From Manduca sexta (taxonomy: Eukaryota > Arthropoda > Insecta > Lepidoptera > Sphingidae), in contig NC_051134.1 in the NCBI RefSeq assembly GCF_014839805.1, forward strand, positions 11,811,170 through 11,875,169: a stretch of 64,000 bases of DNA, written 5' to 3'. Of the stretch, positions 22,001 through 37,000 are shown piece by piece. The position numbers and the translations under genes are program-made. The stretch's first letter is position 1. Each line of letters begins with the position of its first letter. The notes under the pieces were generated by a model. The model saw nothing but the letters and a program-made list of their open reading frames with translations, was not told the DNA's origin and made no database searches.

Positions 22001-25000
22001 TACATTTTGTTTCACCTTTAATCTGGGTAACTAAACAAGTATTGGCAATTAAAGAATTTAAATTCACGTCTAGTTAGTGATTAGTTCTCGCAGTTGAAAG
22101 AAAAACGTAAAAATAATTAATATGCATGGATATTTCGGCCTTTAAAATTTAATATGACGAAATTTTAAAGGCAGAAATATCCATGATTATTAATTATGTT
22201 TACTACCAACTAGACGTGAATTTAAATACAAAGGTGAAACAAAATGTATGAAAATAAACCTTGAGGCATCGCCTTAAGAAAATGTCTGTTAATTTTGATA
22301 GTTGTGTGTCTGGATAGGAAATGCTCCGCGGATCGGGAATTACTGTACGACAGCGTTATATTATAGTGACAAATAGATGCAATTCCGTACGTGTTCCGAA
22401 TACAGCGCGACGTTTTAGCGAGATTTATAATCCGACACAGCGTGGCAGTTGAGCAAAGAAATTAATTCTACGTGTCGTTTTGTGCGTTCCCGGTGGTGGA
22501 ACAAAATCAATACAAAGATATCCTTTACGTCTGTATACACCGATAGGGCCAAGGTTGAAAATATTCTGCATAGTAAGGGCGATATCTTAAATTATTCATG
22601 ATGAACTCCAAGTTTGCGGTTCGAGTTAAGGAAGTCGGGAAGAAAAATACAGAACGGGCCGAACCGCCGCGAAATAAATACAGAAACGCTGACACGAAAC
22701 TCTTTTCTATACCGTTGTTCTGTGATTTATCAAGCTAGTTGCTGTTAGATTTATAGCCCTAATATACATTAATCCGTGGCTCTTTGTTTTTGTTGTTTTG
22801 TTTGGAATTTTGCTATAATAATTACCACATTTATTGATAGGGTTGTTATATTTATAGCAAGATTGGAAATAGGAATAGACACGAATGTCATAAGTTACTA
22901 ATATATTACTAAATTAAATGATTGCGAAATTAGTAAATGTGATCTACATACAACAAGCGAACTCATAGTTACAGACTCTAGACGAACCAACTGTGATAAC
23001 AAAAAACGTTCCCTCATCATTCCATCAGGCGCGTCTAAAACGTATTCATAATGACGAAAAAGAAAAAGGGCACCCGAAGCTAGTGAAAAAAGGGTATGCG
23101 GTTTTAAAATTAAAAACTGCTGAATGGTCGTAATATTTTTTTCCTCGTGTGTGTCGTGTAAGCGCACATTGGCATTTCGCATCCGGCGCGCTGCATTTTA
23201 ACGAAGCCCCGCGTGCGAGCGCCGCGCGACCGGCAGATAACGGAAATTACCAGCTCCTGGCTTACACATCTCGTTGCCAGCGCTAATGCCTACCGGCCAC
23301 ATAAATCTCGTATTTATTTACTCTCGCAAGAGAAACTGAGCCGCTCGCGAACCGGGTTTTTCAAATCTGCACTTACAGGCTTCGATTTTTTTACGTCATC
23401 AACATACAAAACTGTCTGTCCAGTCTAAAACAACATTTTTTGCGAAAACTAAATTTAATGTTATCTTTATATTTCAACACACACATGGAAATATTATGAA
23501 GAAAGATATCTACACTCTTTAAAAGTAGGTACATCTAAATCAACTTCAAGCCCTGAAAATTTGTCAATTTTTGGAGTAGGTACACGTTTCTACGCTTTTA
23601 TAATACCAATATACCTAGACTTCAGTGTTTCATTGTTACAATGGTACAAATTAATTCCGTCCATTCGTTTCGAAAACGCCCTCAGGTGTTAATCTTAACC
23701 ACGTAAAAGTTTTGCGAGCAAAGGGCGGCGGGCGAGCAACAAGTTTTAACGAGCCTCACAAGTCACAACCCATCGGTTTAATTACGAACCGGTAGATCTC
23801 AATACTAACAACGTCCCGTGACGTCACTCTGCTATCGTACAGAATAATTTATATTTAATTTTTTTATCGAAGTTCGGCAAAGTTGCTTCTTGCAGCTGAT
23901 GTTAAATGAAGTAAAGCCTAAAGGAAGACTGCCAAAAGATACAGGCATCCCAGACAGTCGGCACAGTTAAGCTGGCCTGCATAATTATTACAAAACATAG
24001 TTTGCCGTCTGCTGCATGGTGTCATAGTGAAAATTTTTGTCTAAATTCTACACTTGCTATAGATGTCGAATTGTGTTAGATTTCGTCTTAACCTCAAATA
24101 ATTCAAGATGTAACCAACACAATTTCAACAATGCATGTAATTATATTCGAGTTTAAGGTAACTCGCAGTCGCAAACGCCTTGATAACGTTAATACGGTAA
24201 ACACGTATAATGTTTGCGTAACTATGAACCATTGTCTCCAACAATACAATACAATTTGACTTGTCAAGAGTCTGGAAAACGTAATAAACTTTTTTTACGG
24301 TACTATCATTATGGTTTACCGACTCTTGTTATGGATTGAAAGAAATATTACATTAATATTCACTTTATAGCTTAGCTGACAATACCGCGTCATTCGTCAG
24401 TATTATAATTATTAAAAGATTTGTTATAAAAAAAAAGGAAATATTGTCATTTAATTAGTTAATATAGGCTGTATGGTCGATGGTTGTTACTGATTAGTGA
24501 AATAATATAAACAGATAAATTTACACTTTAAATTCACATGTCTCTATGTTTTGTTTAAATTTATGTAGGTATTCACTCATGTAATTAGGATTGTCTATCT
24601 AGTCATTTATTGTATCAATGTGAATTACACACAACATCTTTCAAACTTGAACTATGTAGGTTGTTTGTATGCAATGACATATCCAATATTCTTTGAAGAG
24701 AATTGACGACACAACTTAGTTTGGCGATGCCTCTATACGCACTAGACACAAGTATCAAGTGACTGACGATGTACCAAACGTGATCCCTAGCATCCTCAAA
24801 GCTTTATCTTATTCATATAATTTAACATATTGATTTCGCAGCCAAGGGTTACTTGTAAACCTTGTTATGTCAACGAACACGTGCAAAAACGAGTTTTAAT
24901 ATTTCCCACTAAAGGAGTTCTTGATCTCCATAAGGGTCAAGTTTATTGCCGCTTATAAAAGAGTTTTACGCTCTCAAGCGCCATATTCGGCAGACTGGTT

Positions 25001-28000
25001 TACGTTGGCAGGATGCATATTTTCGCACCGATGAGTACCGGTTGTCATCTGCTTAGCGACGGATATGATAATTTGGCAGCAGTGACAGTATGGTCAATAG
25101 ATGCATGTTTAACAAAAGACAGGTGAAGGGAGTTTTTACCACAGAACAATAACTAAAGCCATCATTTATATGAGGTTTTTCCTTCACGACAATATTATAA
25201 ATTGCCATTATTGATTGGGTTTTACACAAATAAAACTTGAAGTTACGCAGAAACAGGAGATTGGAATCGTACGTAATTAACGGTGGTGAATAAAGTCGTA
25301 AAACAAGATGACATACAAGTTAAATTTTTATGCAAATATTATAGGAACAGTGGCTGTTATAGCGTACAGAAACGAGTCGAAAGCAAACGACGCAGGAACA
25401 CTTAACTGCAGACTGTTTGCTTTGGAAGGAACGTACCGGCGTTATCGGGGCGGCCGTCGCCACTCGCCGGCAGAGAACGGCAGCCCCGGCACACAACACT
25501 GCTTGCCGCGCAAACAGAACCTAACAACGCAATTTTATTTCTCTCCAAAACGCCCGATACTACTGCGCGTGACAATTTACGAAGTACATACATGTCACGC
25601 GAGTGCTCGGCGTGTGTGGAAACTTGAAGACGGCTCGGCTACTAGCGTATGAAGCGTTCAAATGATCTTGTACACAACTTCGGCTCTTCATATAACGAAA
25701 CTAGATGCTTCAGAATTTTGGCAAATTAAATTAGTCGCGCCGTCGTGTACTCAACGCGCGACGCGTCTACTGATCGAGTAAGTAAAGCGTACCTGTCTCA
25801 TAGGAGCTTCAGTCGTCAAACTCTTTGAAAACTTTAAGACATGCCGATTATTATAATCAATAATGCCCACATAAAGGAATTTATTTCAAAGTCACATTTA
25901 ATAGTACATATATATTTTAAAATGTATACTTAATAATCGAGTAGAATAAATGTACATATTTTAAAAACCCAGCATTGCTAGATCAGGTAAATAAGAAAAT
26001 TCCGCGGGGTAATTCCTTTTGTAGTACAAGTCTTGCGTAAAATGTAAAAAGAATAACGAGATTTGTAGAAATTAACTCCTGCGAACTTAGTATATATTTG
26101 CAAAGAAATCACGAGAAAAGTGCAATGGCTTGGTGAAACATCGTAAAACGAGAATGAGAACACTTTAGGATTAACCGTATTGTAAATATGTACTCGTACA
26201 GTGCTGTGTGTACACACGCAGCATTCTTAACGTGATATGTAGTTAAATCTATCTCACATATCTACGGAAATGATGCCGTCAAATAGTTGACAAAGAACAT
26301 AAGTACGGAGACTAAAAGTATGATTTCTCAGCGCGGAAATCAAGTTTGCCTCAACTACAAATATCAAAAAGATACCGTCGTCAAAATTCATTATAATCCC
26401 ATTATAAACTCGTAGATATTTCAACGCATCTCATTCTTTTTACAAAGTAAATGCGTAATGTTCCTTTCATACATAAGAAAAATTCAGTAGAAGTAAACAA
26501 ATATAAAGCGACATGCTATAAAACAAGACAATATCGAGCTTATTAGGGAACATTTCTGGAGTTCAATGTTTTCTATCATTTACATTCAAAGGGTTTGTAT
26601 TTAGACGATTGTGTCTTTTATATTCAAATAAAAGTTCCACGGGGAACGTGGGGAGAGCACCCTTGCGCGTGAAGGTTCAATAACTTGTAATGAAAACAAA
26701 TGTTGCTACAAACGCGACCCTTCCTGTTTACTCGATACCTACGTACTTATTTTCCGATCAAATGTAATTTTCAGAAGCGAACGAAACGCACAAAAACATG
26801 ATGAAATAAAGTATTTGTACGGGGTCAAATGCGAAATACATTTTATCTGTACATTTAGCCGTAAATCGAACGAGAACTCTGATTGAATGATACAAAGTGC
26901 TTTTCCAAGATCTATATGTGATTTTGATTGATTTATTCCCGAACCAACTAACAATTATTGGCAGTTATTATTTAATGACTTCCCTGAATATACAGGGAAG
27001 TCATTAAAAAATAACTGCAAATAAAAAATATTCAACATGTTTTACCTTATTACGAACGTACTGCGTAAGTTTTATTCAGCAGTTCTATAAGCGTCCATAT
27101 CTGCAATTCGCTTCACATCATGAAAGAGGATTGTGTTCATGCTATTCAGTAGGAGCACATATTCAGGTAGGTCGTTGTACTGCCACTGCACAAGGCGAAA
27201 TTGCATCTACAACACAGTTGAAACGGCAAAAATGCAAACTCCGCGCACGGGTCGATGCTGTTGACGCCAAATTACCATTCCACCGCAGCCTACAGACGAA
27301 TGAATTTGTAACATAGAATTCGATTGATTTTATGAGGTTACGAATCAGGTCAAATGCCACCTACCCATTCATGGGACGTTAATTAACGATGCCATCAACA
27401 ATTTTTGTGCGAAACTTCATCTGCGTACGACGGCAACAGCCGACTGACAGCCTGCTATCGAAGCTCAATTTCCGATTGACTTATTATAGTTAGCCACCGG
27501 TTTTTACTGTAAAAGGCAATAAAATCCGAGCGCCAACATTGACCCAATAACGCGAGGGTGATTTTGTAAAAGGGAAGGAACATAATTTAAAAATATACGG
27601 CCCGTCTGAACGTGTTGAAACCGACAACCTCCGAATGAAATTACGAGGGTCGCGACGGCCAATGAAATAGGTCGAATGCTCAATAATAAATTAGTGCAAA
27701 TTTTCCGATGCAAGCACGAGTCTGCAATCAGCCGGTGACAGTGCAACGAGCAAATGGGATTAAACTTTGTTAAACGACCTTGCGTTGCAATCCATTTGGT
27801 GTGCGACACGCTGTGGTGAAACTTGCTCGCGAGGCGCATCTCCCTTCCACATCCACATCTCCACCTACAGCTATATTCGCATCTGCAAACTGCGCGAGTA
27901 GTTACAAATTTCTGCAGTTAATTTTGTTATTGCACGTTTGCGAAGGAAACTTAATGGCGGGTACCATAATCGGATTAAAACCGTGAAACGTGACTACCTA

Positions 28001-31000
28001 CTCCATTCGACGCGAGTCATAAAGTAATTTGGGCATATAATGTAAAAGTTTACATGGATTAATTGCATTTCTTTGCGTATCGTTGACATTGGCTGTTCTT
28101 TTTTTAATAAACGATAAATCTTACTATATGTTTTCACAGTATAGCATCTTAAAGAAGGTGAATTTTAGTTAAGTCTTTAAGTTCAAACACCAACACAAAA
28201 GTATAAAGTGAGTTTTGGAGCTTCGCTAACTTTGTGAACGAACGTTTCCCTTGTGAGTGCAGCGTCGTTGCCAAACTTCGGCACGCAAACCCCTTGTGGT
28301 GAAGAAAAACATTGTAAACTTTATTAAAATATCATGTGCGGGAACACGCCGGTATGTTTTTACACCAATGCACATGGGACGAACATGGGACTACACAGAT
28401 GTTAATTTGATATACATTTCGTTGCGGATGTTTCCATTTATATCTTCGGCAATATGAGACGTTGAATTTACATATTGAATAATAACTGTTTATTTGTCTC
28501 TTGATCAATAATCCGTATCTACTTGTTTGTACATAACTGTTCGGTTCGGACAGACTCCGGGAAACCCCCGCTCAAAAAGTGGTGGGGCGCGTTTCGCGGG
28601 TGAAATTACCTATAATGTATGTACTGACCGTGTCTCCGGTGCGCGTAGGGGTCGCTGACGTCGCCCTCGCGGTAGATCACTGAGTGCACCTTCGTCCGCG
28701 TGCTGTTGGGCGGGAAATACCGGCGCGCGTGCTCCACGTAGAACGAGCCATCGTGCGCTATTATCTTCCCTTCAAACACGCCCTCCGTCACCGAGCCGAA
28801 CACCGTCGAATGTGGATCATCTGTGGGCAAAGAGAATACCATGAGTTCCAGCAGATATCGCCAACTTAGGGATAAGTGAAGACATTCAATCCTAAGTCAC
28901 TGGATGTAACCTAAGAATTTCAAGTCGGTTCAGTTTGGCGGATCTTTAAGCCATGGCTCCCAACTCTCGCGCGAGACGAAATAAGGTCGCTTTTTGATAC
29001 ACTAGGTTTTACCATTTTGATCCTTTGAAATGTGATAAAATTTTGACTTTGTTCCTAGCACAAGATGAAGAGCAAACATTTACTGTGGTAGTCGAGCTCG
29101 TGACCCTCACTTTGCAGCCAGCTCGCCTGTCACACCGCAGATACAAACAAAGTTATAACTAATGCGTAATTTGTGACAGACGCATTAACAAACTGGCTAA
29201 CAGCCAAATTTAAAACCTAACCGAGCTGATCTAGATATGGATCAAGATTAATTTCTTGCACTTATATTCCTTTCATATGATGCATTGTTTACGGAATTCA
29301 GCGAGGAAGGACAGTGACGTCACCTGTTTGTCTTAAATCTGTTCTCGGAAATTGGCGATGCCATTCAGCTTTAGTGGAAGAATGTGCTTGTAGTGTATTT
29401 AATTAAAATATTACTTTTTAAATACGTAGGCGTCATTGAGATTACGATTCGTTCTGTTTCCGTTTTGATAATAAAGCTATTGATTAACAACGACTATGTA
29501 GTTAGTAGTTACAAGTAGTTCAGTCAACGGTCGCAAAAGTTATCCAAAGTTCAAATCATTTTCAACTGTCCTGAGCTGATTTTTTATCCTTATTCATAAG
29601 GCATAAATGATTCAAATATGTTTTTTACCTGTTCTTATAACCCCCATATAGGTTCAGCCCAAGGTACTTTAAAGCATGTTGCATAACGAATTTGACTTAG
29701 TTTTTACGACCGGCTACCTATCTGGTGTCGATGCAGTTTAGGGAATAAAATAAATCTAACTAACAATAATATATACAATTCATTACACCGAAGCTATTTC
29801 TTTCCACATCTAGTAAGGTGAGAAGACGGCTCAAAGCCGAGGGCGCACATGTGCTCCTCATAAGACACGTCGCATCGAATTGATGTTTATCCAGCGTTAA
29901 ATATTAATTCTGCCCTTCGCGCCAACTTGTGTGGTGTTAATGCTAAATATAACTCTGTACACATGTCGAGCCACCCTTTTTTATAATAATAACATTTTTA
30001 CGTCCCCTTATGTTTACGGTACTTTACATAGGATTCAGTCTAGTTAGCTTATCTATATGACAAAATTTGAGAGTATATACGGTAAAGGCCCTAAACGAAT
30101 ACAGTAGTAACTATCGGAAGAGACCGGTCCTTCAATTTATTTTTTTACTGACTTTAGAAGCGTTCATGCAATCGACACCAAGCCGTCAAGGCGATGGGCT
30201 GATGGTGTTCTGTTACAAGCAGTGCGCATGATATTAATCGTCTTGGCGTCCTCCCTGATGTAATGCTCGAATCTGTCACACGCGAATGCTCTTGCTGTGT
30301 TATAGAACTGACCTCACATAAATGTAATTCTTTCATGACATTCACTAGGCAAGCGAGTGTCAAAACGTTAAAGGCATTCAAAGGTGCGGGTAAAAGTACC
30401 ATTACATGGTTATAAAACACATTAATTACATTATCTACGCAGCGTTACTGGATGCGGGGCCGTTTAACCGCCTTGCTGGCTTGTTATCAGCAGTAAACCT
30501 CGGCGAAATTTTGATTTAACACGGTCGCTTTTCGGTTGCCATTACTGTTGATAAATAATTAATCAGATTATTGTAACAAAATAGCTGACAAACAAGGACG
30601 TGATGCGGTAAGTAAGCACAATTTCAAGACGGAAATAAGCCGCGGGTAAGATTTGGTATTGGTGTTTAGGACAGCTTAGTTTAAGTTTATTATTAGATTA
30701 AATATCACAATACTTCCAGCCCAAAAAAAAAATATATTATTTAAAATAATGCTTAGGCTTTGTGTGATAATTATTTTCAAATTCGAGTTCTATAATAATC
30801 ATTACAATTATTACTTAAACCCTATAGCAGTATGGTATATATTTGAAATGCCTAAACACAATTACGTTCTATACACGGTCAGTATTCTCGTGACATTTAT
30901 GACGGTAAAGCATTCGGTCAAATCGATTAAACATAGTTATGAATGGAGATATTTCCACTGCAACTAAGGGAATATTGAGACAATGATGACATTTATCAAT

Positions 31001-34000
31001 GAAAAGCCATCAAAGATACGATAGAAACGGTTGGTTCAGCTCGATTCACTAAATTTATATTGAAGTAATTGCCAACCTTCGTGTCTCAGCAAGCGACCGT
31101 AGAAAGTAAAGGTTGCAGCGACAGTTTCCGCATCAGCACAGTTTCTTTGACTCAAAGGTATTCCAATGTTGCATAAATAGTTTCGAATACAATAGACGTT
31201 TACGACAAAGGACATAATAGTTATATAATTTGTAAAACAGTGCTCGCCATGTAAAAAATTAAGAAGCGTGGGAAGGAATCAAAAACCACTGAGTCAGTTA
31301 TCAATAAAAAAAAACTACTACTAAATATAGTAAATTTTTATTATTAAATATTCAGAATAGAGAAGTGACCACACGGCAAATGGAGACGCTAGTAAAACGA
31401 AAGTATACCTTATTGATAATACCGTAAAAATGTATTTACTTTATTATCAAAGGTTAAAGACCCATTCTGTGTAGGAAACTCCGTCTAGACGCTGTGAGAC
31501 GTCATCGGAACTAGAATAAATCTGGCAAACTGATAGTTGTAGTTCAGTAGCTTGCCGACTTCTATCGTGTTTTTTCTCACATTATTTCTATTACAGTTCG
31601 ATATCATGGGGAAATCTATATCGTTTTCTTAACTTTACGCCGTACCGTTGCAGGTGAATCCTTTTCTTGGGCAACAATAACTGCCGAATTAGATTTTTAT
31701 ATTTGAACATGCTAATCTTTAGAACTAGTGGTCTTATTCTGAAAATTCTTTGGTTATAATATGAATTGCTGGTCACTATGGACTAAATTTATCCTGAGAA
31801 TGGACTAATACCTAGACGGAGCTGCAAGCAAAGGTTAGTACGTAGATAAAAGTAAATTTTATTAAATAGATAAGTTTTAATTACCACGATAATTATACGA
31901 AGTATATAGGCTGCACGGCCACTATCCCTTTTCTAATAATTATTAAAAATTCACCCTACAGTACCCTCGTAAAAGTGGATTACAAATACAAGTACTTAAT
32001 AACTATAACTTTACAAGCGGTACATTCAGGAAGCATTTAATTGCTTTTATATTTTGGGCGAAACGAAACGTAAGATATGACTTATGATTATTAAAATGTA
32101 TCAAGCACCTATTCCTTTATAGCAAGGAATATAAATGTGTCCAATTAGCTTTGTTTTTTAAATTAATAATGCCTTTTCGAGAACTTATCACAAATGACGA
32201 ATAGGAACACATAATAGGGTCAATTGATACGTAAGCTGATTATACTTTGTTTTTTTTCCTTAACTAACTAGGGAACATTGGTACCTAATGCCTATAGTTT
32301 ATCGTAATATAAAAAGAAACTACAGTGTGATGTATGAAATTAGTTCCCTTATAAAATAACCCGAATTCAACAAAACCAGAACAAGTTCAAAAATAATTAA
32401 AGATAAACTAAACGCATTGTAATTTTTGCTATGTTAAAATCATTCTTAATAATAGGGCTCTTTTAATAATTATAATCACAACTGCTTGATATAGTAATTA
32501 ATAGTATATCTAACATTACTCCGCATCAATTAATCACGACATACAACTTGCCTCCTTCAGATTCAATTAAAAGTTTAAGCATGACGTCATCAATTCATCG
32601 CATAGTTAGGAACAATACGTGGGGTGAGTCACCTCGTGCCAGGTGGTAGTCGAGCGGATAATAGTCGGCAACACAACGCACTGTATAATTGCGAGTTAAG
32701 TGAGCTCGACAATTACACACAATTCCGTAGTCCGCGAGCGATGTGATACGTGACCGACGCTTACGAAAGTGTTCGCTTTGATCACTTCACCACTGATATA
32801 ACAGTCGAACAATTGAAAAACTATTCGTCACTCGAGGAAATATTTTGTAGTATCCTAAATCTTGCCCAATCAAGCTATTAGTCGCAGTATAATAAAACAC
32901 AGCAATACATTTCTCAAAGCACAAAGGAATACACTCGGTTTACATTGAAGCAAAAACACAGATTTTTTACCCCGTTGTCAATCAATATCATTCGACACCT
33001 TCAAATTCCTTTTCAAGGCTCTAGTGTGATATCTAACGGATAAACAACCTTTCGTGAGAAGCGAGGTCACGGTATTGAACAAGCGAGCAGTTTAACTCCA
33101 CTCTGGTGTTTAAACTAAAGACATGCGGTAAACCTGCATGACATCAAAGTATAATTTCTTAAAACGTGTAACTTTTGAACGACACAGCGAAAGTTTCGCC
33201 ACAGAGCACCTTATTTCAGCGTACTCGGTTGCGATTTGAGCATTTACTTGATGTGGATTAATTAATAACTAGTGGTCGTCCAGTGGTCGAAATTCTACCG
33301 TCAAATCTATTCTATTATACAAAGCTGAACAGGTCGTTTGTTTGAGTGTTTGATCACGCTAATCTCAGAAACTACTAAACCGTTATTATTTTTTTCTGTG
33401 ACTAATAGGAATCTACATTACTCCTGAGTTTTATAGGCTACTTTTAATCCCGCGAAAATAAAAAACGAGTCATTTATCCTAGAAAAACTTTTTCACGCAG
33501 GCGGAGCTGCATGCATAATATTTTCTATATGAACTTTAAATAGTTGGCATAAGTCAATACTCACCCTCTCCGTGCGCATAATGTGCTTAAAAAGGGATAC
33601 GTACAACGTTTATTTACGAATTAATAATAGACTAAAAGTTGTACGTTACTGTGGTAGAGGCAGGTAAGTATTACATTGACAATGCAAAATGATTGGATAG
33701 TAGTTTTTGGTCTTGACATTTTAAGCGGTTTTATATTAACCTGAAGTGCTTTATCTTACTCTTCTGCGCATCAATATAATAGAATCTTGCCTACGATTGC
33801 ATCGATGTTGTAATCCAAACGACCACGTTTCAAACAAATATACATTTTCCGGCTAAAATTGGGAAACCTCACCCAAATTGATTTTGATGAATAGATCTTT
33901 AAATCTTAAACCAGCTAGAACTCTTTAATAATTTGGCACATTCAATGCAAATGCGTCAAATCAATGTCATGGCAACCATTTGTACACCACAAATATGACA

Positions 34001-37000
34001 AAAAGAATTACACATTATTTTAAATAATAATACTGATTCATTCTGTTCGAGTTTAATTAAATTACATATGACATAGTTTCATGAAAATTATTTTAATAAA
34101 ATAAATACATAAAAACACCTTTTGTTTTAATTAAAGGGAAGAAAATCGCAACGGCTATGTTAACTATCATCCCAGAATATGCAGTGGTACTTGCATCTGG
34201 TGCCAAGAGTTGATTAAAATTTTAAATATCTTCTATTGCCAGGTCTAATATTAGATATTATCTTTGAAGGTATGATGCGTCGCCGGCGACAATACGAACG
34301 TTTTGAAACCATCCGCCGTGGAATTTTACATGGCTTAATAATGCAGTGACCGTAAAACGATCTGAAAACTATCACACAAAAAGCCTATCGGGCAAATGAC
34401 GTCACGAGGGGCGCGATTGCTCATAACCAGAAGTAGTGGCGGCAGCGCAGGTGTACTGACGGCCGTACGCTGTGTGCCGAATGCCGATCAAATTGATTGC
34501 ACGCTCAACTGACATACGGGCACAACGGCACTAAATGGGCCCCGGATGAGTCGACGCGCCACGGGCTCCGTACTACCTAGACAGTAGGCACAATCAAGCG
34601 TACTCGCCTCTCGCCCACTGACATCAATAAACTGAGCTTGTTTAATGATGTCAGTGGGCACGTGTATTGCAATATGCGGACGTATTAAACACACATATCG
34701 CGGAACGTATTGAAAAAAAGAAGGATTTAATTAGTTTGAATAATGAGCCATGTTTTATTTTTACTGCCAATTCGCTCGGTGAACCGTGTCCCGAACGAAG
34801 ATACGATCTCGATGGAAATTGTGGAACGCGCACTATCAGGCTGAAGTGGAAATGAGCGGGACACGTTTGACCAAATGGGACGGGACGTAATCAGGTGTTA
34901 TGTAAAGGTTATGATTAATGGTCTACAGGCGGTGTGATAGCAGGTACTGGTTAAATGTGTAGGAAATACCTACAAACTACCAAATGTCCTTCAAGTATGG
35001 AATAAGCTTTTACACTAATTGGCAATTCATAAGATGAAAGATTGGATGGTTCAGGCAACATTATTGTAATCTGTCAAAATTGTGATGTTAAAATATCCGG
35101 CATAGCTGTGAAATTGATCGCTTAGTAGTCTATAGTATAGTCCGTGCCAACGGCAAAGGGTCCATATAAACAGATTTGTAGACCACATTTATGCATGTGA
35201 GTATATGTTGTGTCCAGTTACTATTCGGAAAATTGACTCTTTGGAAGTACTAATAAAAGTAATAAAATAATGACCATAGATTGTTAACGATACCAAAACC
35301 CGGTCACTATGAATTAATGCCTACGGATACAAGTAGTATCCTATTATTACCTTAGTTAAGTTCAATTTCCAACACTCACACTTTTGGGTTTCGCTGCGTG
35401 TGTCCGGCTTATCTTTGAGTGTGTAGCTTTCTAAAGGAGATACAAAATGTCTAGATTTAAACAAATTAGGGCAGTAGCGCTGGCGAGGCACTTCTCCTAA
35501 CGTCGAGGATATTTATTTATAGACATAAAACAAAACACGCGCGCAACTTGTACGAGTTCATCTTGTTTATGTTTTATTAGCTTTTGCCCAAGGCTACGTA
35601 GGCGGTACAAAGTTACCCTTGGGGACCGGTGCATTTCCCGAAAAAGAAAACACAAACCACAATTTCTATCTGTAAATAGTACATCCGCGAAGTCAATATT
35701 TAGAGGAATAAAATTCATTACATGCGCTGTATAGAACTATATTTTTTACATTTTACGAATTTAATTCGATACTTGAATAATTTAATCATTATATTCTAAA
35801 ATATTTTACTAGCAAATATCTCTCATTATAGCAATGCAGGTATAACGCTAGCGGTAGTCAGTGGTTGTACGATTCTCACAAACTATACTAGATGAAAATA
35901 ACAAGTTCCATGTTACAGGTGGAAATTTAACAAGGCCTTGTAATTTCATGCAAGCTATATGTCTTCGTTAGGGCGAACCGAAGTGCATAGTAACAGCATT
36001 GCATTATTCTGCATGCACCCGCTCGCGTCCACAACGCAGCGCTGACCTCAAAACGCGACTTCCTATAAAACTATTATAACTATTCAATCCGACAACATAC
36101 CTAGGATATTTTTAAAAATATTATCAATTTGTAACTTGCATCATACCACAAACACCAAAGAATTATATAATGCAAGAACTTGAGAATTGTTTCAGAAGTT
36201 CGCCCTGAGGAACGCCGGATAATGAAGAATGCAAAACAAAGGAAGGAAAACAACAGGATAAATTCCAGGTGTACCATAATCTCATGCCACAAGAGTCGAC
36301 GACGAATTTATTCTTAGCAAAGGCAATAATAGTCAGTCTTTGTCAATTATTCGTAGACATGAAACCTAATTCAGCCACAACTATCAAACGCAATATGACC
36401 ACAAACTTCTTGCGTGGAAAACAAAACCAACCCGAGTCGCCAAGTTCCTCGAATTGCCTTCAGCGTTATCTAAAACTAATAATAACTATTGCAGTCAAAG
36501 ATAAATCACAATAGCTCAATGTATAATCGTTACTTATTGATACGTTATGATGTTTTATTACTAGTTTGATTGTTAAATAAGAATAATTAATTCAAATTCC
36601 TAAACAAATGACTAGCTTTTGCTCGCGGCTTCACCCGTGTGAAAGAGGTTTCCGGGATAAAAGACCCACTAAATATTTTCCCGGGAAAGAAAGTAGCCTA
36701 TATCTTAAGTGTGATCTCAAAGTATCTTCATGCTAAAATTCATCGAAATCCGTTGAGTAGATTTTGAGTTTATACTGTTCAGACAAGCAGACAGATGCGT
36801 CGGGGCACTTTGTTTTATTATATATTTTTTATGACTTTTTAAGAGAAACAATTTCGTCATACGTGGTTGTTGCGTAACTTGAACCATTTTCGCAGCTCAC
36901 GCAACGGAAGTTCTCAAAGGAATAAATTTTCTACGTTTTTGCAACATTTTTTTACTGCTGCGCTTCTTCATCATGGCATGATGATATATAGCCTAAAGTA

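Larger units (their letters stand above)
21130..28628 (-). other. kuz intron (7.5 kb)
   Basis: Contains the long-form MITE at 21976, a CRE palindrome at 23819 and a near-perfect hairpin at 26961. Several patches are richer in G+C than the background (about 23190-23330, 25380-25640 and 27120-27990), without a convincing ORF. They could be regulatory sequence. Confidence 0.55.
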
